NCBI RefSeq assembly: GCF_019237615.1
Contig: NZ_JAFAGT010000048.1
Coordinates: 84,013-148,012, forward strand
Length of the DNA stretch: 64,000 bases
From: Roseateles sp.
GTDB lineage: Bacteria; Pseudomonadota; Gammaproteobacteria; Burkholderiales; Burkholderiaceae_C
Reading direction: 5' to 3'
In this document: positions 59,706 to 64,000 of the stretch, one piece after another
Numbering within the stretch: position 1 is the stretch's first letter
Layout of the letters: each line of letters starts with the position of its first letter
Position numbers and translations under genes: made by a program
Notes under the pieces: model-generated
Seen by the model: the letters and a program-made list of their open reading frames with translations, nothing else
What the model was told of the DNA's origin: nothing
The model's database searches: none

Positions 59706-61019
59706 TCACGCCGCCTTGACGGCCGGCTCGGTGGCCGGCTCCTGCAGCCGCGTCGCCAGCACCTTGTCTATGGTCTTGCCGTCCATGTCGACGATCTCGA
59801 GGCGCCAACCCTCCCAGTCGACGGTCTCGGCCACGCGCGGCAGGCGGCCGGTCAGCAGCATCATCATGCCGCTGAGCGTGTGGTAGCGGCCGCGCTCCTC
59901 CTCGGGCACGGCGTCCAGCGCCAGCCTGTCCTTCAGCTCGGGCACCGGGATATGCCCGTCCAGCAGCCATGAGCCGTCGTCGCGCTGCACGGCCCAGGCC
60001 TGCGCCGGGTCGCGCGGCTGGAACTCGCCGGTGATGGCCTCCACCAGATCCTGCAGCGTCACCAGTCCCTGGATCTCGCCGTACTCGTCGATGACGAAGG
60101 CCATGTGCACGTTGCTGCCGCGGAAGTTCTCCAGCAGCTCCATGCCGGTTAGCGTCTCGGGCACGTAGAGCGGCGCCTCCATCCCGGCCTCGGGCAGCAG
60201 CGGCTCGCCGCGCAGCTGGCGCGTCAGGATCTGGCGCGCGCTCACCACGCCGGCGATGTCGTCCAGGCCGCCGCGCACGACCGGGAAGCGCTCGTGGTGC
60301 GAGGCCGCCAGCACGGCCAGGTTGTCATCGATGCCGTGGTCCAGGTCCAGGCAGACGATGTCGGCGCGCGGCACCATCAGCGATGCGATCTGGCGGTCGT
60401 CGAGGCGGAACACGTTGCGCACCATGGTGTGCTCGTGGGATTCGATGACACCGGCGCTCGTGCCCTCGGCCAGCAGCGCGTGGATCTCCTCCTCTGTGAC
60501 GGCGGACCCGCCCTGGTCGCGCACGCCCAGCACGCGCAGCAGCGCGTTCGTCGATCCCGCCAGCAGCGCGACGAAGGGCCGGGCGGCGATGGCCAGTGCC
60601 GAGATGGGCCGGGCCACCAGGCGGGCCACCAGCTCCGGGTGCGACTGGCCCAGGCGCTTGGGCACCAGTTCGCCCAGCACGATGGAGAAATAGGTGATGA
60701 CGACGACGACCAGGCCCGTGGCCGTGCCGCTGGCATAGGCAGCGGGCAGGCCCAGGCCCAGCAGCCGCTCGGCAAGCGGGCCGGCCAAGGCGGACTCGCC
60801 GACGATGCCGTTGAGCACGCCGATGGACGTGATGCCGATCTGGATGGTGGAGAGGAAGCGCGTCGGGTCGGCGCCGAGTTGCAGCGCGAGGGCGGCGCTA
60901 CCGTCGCCCTCGTCGATGAGGCGTTGCAGCCGCGCCTTGCGGGCGGTGACCAGGCCGATCTCGGACATCGCGAAGACGCCGTTGACCAGGATGAGGGCAA
61001 GCAGGAGGGCTATTTCCAT
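59706..61019 (-). CDS. Hemolysin-family (DUF21/CBS/CorC) membrane protein
   Basis: A 437-residue protein with an N-terminal DUF21/CNNM membrane domain (about residues 1-180, SEIGLVTARKARLQRLIDEG and ELVPKRLGQSHPE), paired CBS domains (about 210-330, with MVPRADIVCLDLDHGIDD and VIDEYGEIQGLVTLQDLVEA) and a C-terminal CorC_HlyC domain. Relatives act in magnesium/cobalt transport and resistance; hemolysin naming is historical. Confidence 0.93.
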   Translation of the reverse strand: MEIALLLALILVNGVFAMSEIGLVTARKARLQRLIDEGDGSAALALQLGADPTRFLSTIQIGITSIGVLNGIVGESALAGPLAERLLGLGLPAAYASGTATGLVVVVITYFSIVLGELVPKRLGQSHPELVARLVARPISALAIAARPFVALLAGSTNALLRVLGVRDQGGSAVTEEEIHALLAEGTSAGVIESHEHTMVRNVFRLDDRQIASLMVPRADIVCLDLDHGIDDNLAVLAASHHERFPVVRGGLDDIAGVVSARQILTRQLRGEPLLPEAGMEAPLYVPETLTGMELLENFRGSNVHMAFVIDEYGEIQGLVTLQDLVEAITGEFQPRDPAQAWAVQRDDGSWLLDGHIPVPELKDRLALDAVPEEERGRYHTLSGMMMLLTGRLPRVAETVDWEGWRLEIVDMDGKTIDKVLATRLQEPATEPAVKAA

Positions 61020-61127
61020 GAGGGGAGGGGGCGGGGCCCCGAAAGGTGCGCATGCGGGCCGCCCTCGCCGCGGAGGGCGGGGGCGCTGGGAACGGCGAGA
61101 GGCAGGCGCGGGCGGGCCGCACCCGCG

Positions 61128-61445
61128 TCAGGCGCGGTCGTTCCGGCAGGGCGGGCGCAAGGGCTGCGCGAGCGGGGCGTCGAGGGCGAGGCGCCGGCCC
61201 AGGCTGGGCGGTGCGACCGGCGGCTGCGGTGCCGCGACGGCCGCCGGATGCGGCAGGCAGTGGTCGGACACGTCGTCCGTCGTGTCGCCGAGTTCCGCGA
61301 TCAGCACCGTGACGTCGGCGGCCGGTGCCCCAGTGCGGGATTGCGCGGCTCCGTCGTCTTCGACGAACGGCAGCGTGCCAATGGCCGCCAGGCCGTAGGC
61401 CGGCAGCAGCAGGGCGATGACCAGGAGTCGGAACCAGCGGCGCAC
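61128..61445 (-). CDS. Small exported hypothetical protein
   Basis: A 105-residue open frame starting with GTG at 61445. The N-terminus MRRWFRLLVIALLLPAYGLA is a convincing signal peptide. The rest is proline/alanine-rich with a DHCLPHP motif that could bind metal. No family recognised, and the position between two housekeeping genes gives no function. The start codon and expression are uncertain. Confidence 0.55.
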   Translation of the reverse strand: MRRWFRLLVIALLLPAYGLAAIGTLPFVEDDGAAQSRTGAPAADVTVLIAELGDTTDDVSDHCLPHPAAVAAPQPPVAPPSLGRRLALDAPLAQPLRPPCRNDRA

Positions 61446-61532
61446 GCGCGGATTCTAGGGGCGTCGCCCGGGCCCGCCCGTGCAGGGCGGCGGCCAAGCG
61501 GTGACAATGGCGGGCTTGCCTGGAGCCCTGTG

Positions 61533-62654
61533 ATGAAACCTTTGGACGACCCCCGCCACGACCGTGAAGCCGGCTCCCGCGACGAGACGCGCGACATCAC
61601 GCGCACCGACGACACCCGCATCGGCGCGGTGCGCGCGCTGATCAGCCCGGCGCTGCTGTTCGAGGAATTGCCGGTGCCCGACGCGGCGCTGGAACTTGTC
61701 GAGCAGGCGCGCCAGGAGATCAGCAACGTGCTGCACGGCCGCGACGACCGCCTGCTGGTCATCGTCGGTCCCTGCTCCATCCACGACCACGACCAGGCGA
61801 TGGACTACGCCCGGCTGCTGAAGGCGGCGCGCGACGAGCTCAAGCGCGACCTGCTCATCGTCATGCGCGTCTATTTCGAGAAGCCGCGCACCACGGTGGG
61901 CTGGAAGGGCTATATCAACGACCCGCGGCTGGACGGCAGCTTCCACATGAACGAGGGGCTGCGCCTGGCCCGCCAGCTGCTGCTGGACGTCAGCAGCCTG
62001 GGCCTGCCGGCCGGCACCGAGTTCCTGGACCTGCTGTCGCCGCAGTACATCTCCGATCTCATCGCCTGGGGCGCCATCGGCGCGCGCACGACGGAAAGCC
62101 AGAGTCACCGCCAGCTCGCCTCGGGCCTCTCCTGCCCGGTGGGCTTCAAGAACGGTACCGACGGCGGCGTCAAGGTCGCCAGCGATGCCGTGCTGGCTGC
62201 CAGCAGCGCCCATGCCTTCATGGGCATGACCAAGATGGGCACCGCCGCCATCTTCGAGACGCGTGGCAACCAGGACTGCCACGTCATCCTGCGCGGCGGC
62301 AAGGCGCCCAACTACGACGCGGCCTCGGTGAGCGCGGCCTGCGAGTCGCTGAAGGCCTCGGGCCTGCGCGAGCAGGTCATGATCGACTTCTCGCACGCCA
62401 ACTCCAGCAAGAAGTACGAGCGCCAGGTGGATGTGGGCCGCGACGTGGCGGGCCAGATCGCCGGCGGCGACGCGCGCATCACCGGCGTCATGATCGAGAG
62501 CCATCTGCAGCCGGGCCGCCAGGACCTGGCAGCGGGGCAGACCCGGGCCGACCTCAAGCCCGGCGTGTCCATCACCGACGCCTGCCTGGGCTGGGCCCAG
62601 ACCGAGCCGTTGCTGCGCGAGCTGGCTGCGGCAGTGCAGAAGCGCCGCGGCTGA
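61533..62654 (+). CDS. aroG: 3-deoxy-7-phosphoheptulonate (DAHP) synthase, class I
   Basis: A 373-residue class I DAHP synthase, the first enzyme of aromatic amino-acid synthesis. Motifs are [70 protein letters not shown] and [12 protein letters not shown] 61533 with TGGAG upstream defines the true start; the open frame continues upstream without homology. Which amino acid inhibits it cannot be read safely. Confidence 0.95.
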   Translation: MKPLDDPRHDREAGSRDETRDITRTDDTRIGAVRALISPALLFEELPVPDAALELVEQARQEISNVLHGRDDRLLVIVGPCSIHDHDQAMDYARLLKAARDELKRDLLIVMRVYFEKPRTTVGWKGYINDPRLDGSFHMNEGLRLARQLLLDVSSLGLPAGTEFLDLLSPQYISDLIAWGAIGARTTESQSHRQLASGLSCPVGFKNGTDGGVKVASDAVLAASSAHAFMGMTKMGTAAIFETRGNQDCHVILRGGKAPNYDAASVSAACESLKASGLREQVMIDFSHANSSKKYERQVDVGRDVAGQIAGGDARITGVMIESHLQPGRQDLAAGQTRADLKPGVSITDACLGWAQTEPLLRELAAAVQKRRG

Positions 62655-62682
62655 AGCGGCGCATCCACGCGAAAATCCCGAT

Positions 62683-63342
62683 ATGAACCAAGACCAGCTC
62701 AAGCAACTCGTCGGCCGCGCCGCCCTTGAATACGTCCCCGCCGGCCAGGTCCTCGGCGTCGGCACCGGCTCCACGGTGGACTGCTTCATCGACGCCCTGG
62801 CCGGCAGCGGCGTGGTCATCCCCGGCGCGGTGTCCAGCTCGGAGCGCTCGACGCAGCGCCTGCTCAAGCATGGCATCCGCGTACTCGACGCGGCCGAGGT
62901 GACGGAGCTGGCCGTCTACATCGACGGCGCAGACGAGATCGATGGCCGGGGCTTCATGGTCAAGGGCGGCGGCGCCGCGCTGACGCGCGAGAAGATCGTC
63001 GCCGACCTGGCTCGGACCTTCGTCTGCATCGCCGATGCGTCCAAGCTCGTCGCCACGCTGGGCAAGTTCCCGCTGCCGGTGGAGATCATCCCGATGGCTG
63101 CGGCCCAGCTGACGCGGCGCTTCGCCAAGCTGGGAGGCGACGCGAAGCTGCGTGCGGGCGTCGTCACCGACAACGGCGGTCACATCCTCGACGTGACGGG
63201 CCTATCCATCACTGATCCGCTGGCCTTCGAGGCCGAGGTCAACCAATGGCCCGGCGTCGTCACGGTGGGCGTGTTCGCGCGCCACAAAGCGCAGGTCTGC
63301 CTGCTGGGCGGCGCGGACGGGGTGAGAACGCTGAAGTTCTGA
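62683..63342 (+). CDS. rpiA: Ribose-5-phosphate isomerase A
   Basis: A 219-residue isomerase of the pentose phosphate pathway. Motifs are [35 protein letters not shown] and the catalytic Glu in [12 protein letters not shown]. It is 28 bases downstream of aroG and possibly cotranscribed. Ribose-5-phosphate from nucleoside breakdown would pass through it. Confidence 0.96.
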   Translation: MNQDQLKQLVGRAALEYVPAGQVLGVGTGSTVDCFIDALAGSGVVIPGAVSSSERSTQRLLKHGIRVLDAAEVTELAVYIDGADEIDGRGFMVKGGGAALTREKIVADLARTFVCIADASKLVATLGKFPLPVEIIPMAAAQLTRRFAKLGGDAKLRAGVVTDNGGHILDVTGLSITDPLAFEAEVNQWPGVVTVGVFARHKAQVCLLGGADGVRTLKF

Positions 63343-63362
63343 GCCCGGTGTTCGGGGGCTGA

Positions 63363-63384
63363 ACGACAAGGGCGCCCTTGTCGT
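63363..63384. terminator. Perfect 22-base palindrome between rpiA and the chemotaxis receptor
   Basis: An exact self-complementary sequence with half-site acgacaagggc lies between convergent genes. It could serve as a bidirectional terminator, but there is no T-run on either side, so a protein-binding site is also possible. Confidence 0.45.
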
Positions 63385-63400
63385 GTACAGCCCGCAGACC

Positions 63401-64000
63401 TTAGAAGGTCTCCCAGTCGCCGTCGTTGGCGGTCGCTGCAGGTGCCGGCACGGGCGCGGGCCGCGGCGCGGCAGCGGGCGAGGCCTTGGGCGCGGTCACG
63501 GCCATTGTTGCCGCTGCGACGGGCTTGACGGCCGGCTTGGCTGGCGTGGGCTTGGGCATGGGCTTGGGCTTTGTTGCCGTCATCGCCGGCGCCTTGGCGG
63601 CCGGCGCGCGGGCTGCCGAACCGCCCAGCCTGAACACGGCTATGGCCTCGGTCATGCGGGCCGACTGTTCGCGCAGGCTCTCGGCCGCGGCGGCGGATTC
63701 CTCCACCAGCGCGGCGTTCTGCTGAGTCATCTGGTCGAGCTGCACGACGGAGCCGTTGACGACGGCGATGCCCTCGCTCTGCTCGCGCGCCGCGGCGCTG
63801 ATCTCGCCGATGATGTCGGTCACGCGCTGCACGCTGCTGACGATCTCGGTCATCGTCGCGCCAGCGTTCTGGACCAGCGCGGTGCCGCTCTCGACGCGCT
63901 CGGTGCTCGCGCCGATCAGGCTCTTGATCTCGCGCGCGGCCTCGGCCGAGCGCTGCGCGAGCAGGCGCACCTCGCCGGCGACGACCGCGAAGCCGCGGCC
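63401..64000 (-). CDS. Methyl-accepting chemotaxis protein, C-terminal part (cut by window edge)
   Basis: The last 199 codons of a chemoreceptor, open to the right edge. The signalling helix is recognisable ([30 protein letters not shown], and [20 protein letters not shown]). After a long Ala/Pro/Lys linker (about 63420-63620) the protein ends in DWETF, the type of terminal pentapeptide that tethers CheR and CheB in enterobacterial receptors. The ligand domain lies outside the window. Confidence 0.93.
   Translation of the reverse strand, partial: GRGFAVVAGEVRLLAQRSAEAAREIKSLIGASTERVESGTALVQNAGATMTEIVSSVQRVTDIIGEISAAAREQSEGIAVVNGSVVQLDQMTQQNAALVEESAAAAESLREQSARMTEAIAVFRLGGSAARAPAAKAPAMTATKPKPMPKPTPAKPAVKPVAAATMAVTAPKASPAAAPRPAPVPAPAATANDGDWETF

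Overview
The window is high-GC, gene-dense bacterial chromosome. Several features point to a betaproteobacterium of the order Burkholderiales, probably in the Roseateles/Mitsuaria/Rubrivivax neighbourhood: a PEP-CTERM protein, a dapA-bamC-metallohydrolase run, parE and parC close together, and a quinone-type PyrD. The placement is inferred from gene content and style; no rRNA or tRNA gene is present to confirm it.

Bases 1-19608 hold the most distinctive region: a catabolic locus for a sulfated, galactosamine-containing glycosaminoglycan, most simply chondroitin or dermatan sulfate. It encodes two exported PL8 lyases (one chondroitinase AC/hyaluronate-lyase-like, one chondroitinase ABC-like), a Tat-exported Cys-type sulfatase, a TonB-dependent outer-membrane receptor, an inner-membrane MFS transporter and a cytoplasmic GH88 unsaturated-glucuronyl hydrolase. 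A GalNAc branch follows: ROK kinase, GalNAc-6-P deacetylase, AgaS-type deaminase/isomerase and a KbaZ/GatZ tagatose-bisphosphate aldolase subunit. A LacI-family regulator sits inside the locus, and four copies of an AACGTT-centred palindrome lie in its two regulatory gaps. A kduD-like dehydrogenase survives only as an internally deleted remnant. The right border (about 19640-19925) carries a decayed IS5-type transposase.

Bases 19965-25000 hold a KfrA-like coiled-coil DNA-binding protein, aconitase A and a divergent MATE exporter. Bases 25027-35301 form a tightly coupled plus-strand run: a BMP-type nucleoside ABC transporter (binding protein, double ATPase, two permeases), cytidine deaminase, purine nucleoside phosphorylase, deoxyribose-phosphate aldolase and thymidine phosphorylase, then trmB, coaBC and dut. 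Together they import nucleosides, release the bases and feed deoxyribose phosphate into central metabolism.

Bases 35335-44193 hold a SlyD-like isomerase, a RoxA-type ribosomal oxygenase with a small partner gene, an alanine-rich mini-lipoprotein between a TATAAT box and a strong terminator, and a long minus-strand series: exported amidohydrolase, MFS carrier, 41-residue membrane peptide, methyltransferase, dapA, bamC and metallohydrolase. Bases 44260-50777 carry topoisomerase IV parE and parC with three overlapping genes between them: acetylpolyamine amidohydrolase, GNAT acetyltransferase and lytic transglycosylase.

Bases 50980-56220 contain a PEP-CTERM protein and two tandem S9 prolyl-oligopeptidase genes. 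They arose by a roughly 2.18 kb direct duplication whose junction scar is still readable. The rest is ordinary: pyrD, a LysR regulator, an EamA exporter, a CBS-domain membrane protein, aroG, rpiA and the C-terminal end of a chemotaxis receptor cut by the right edge.
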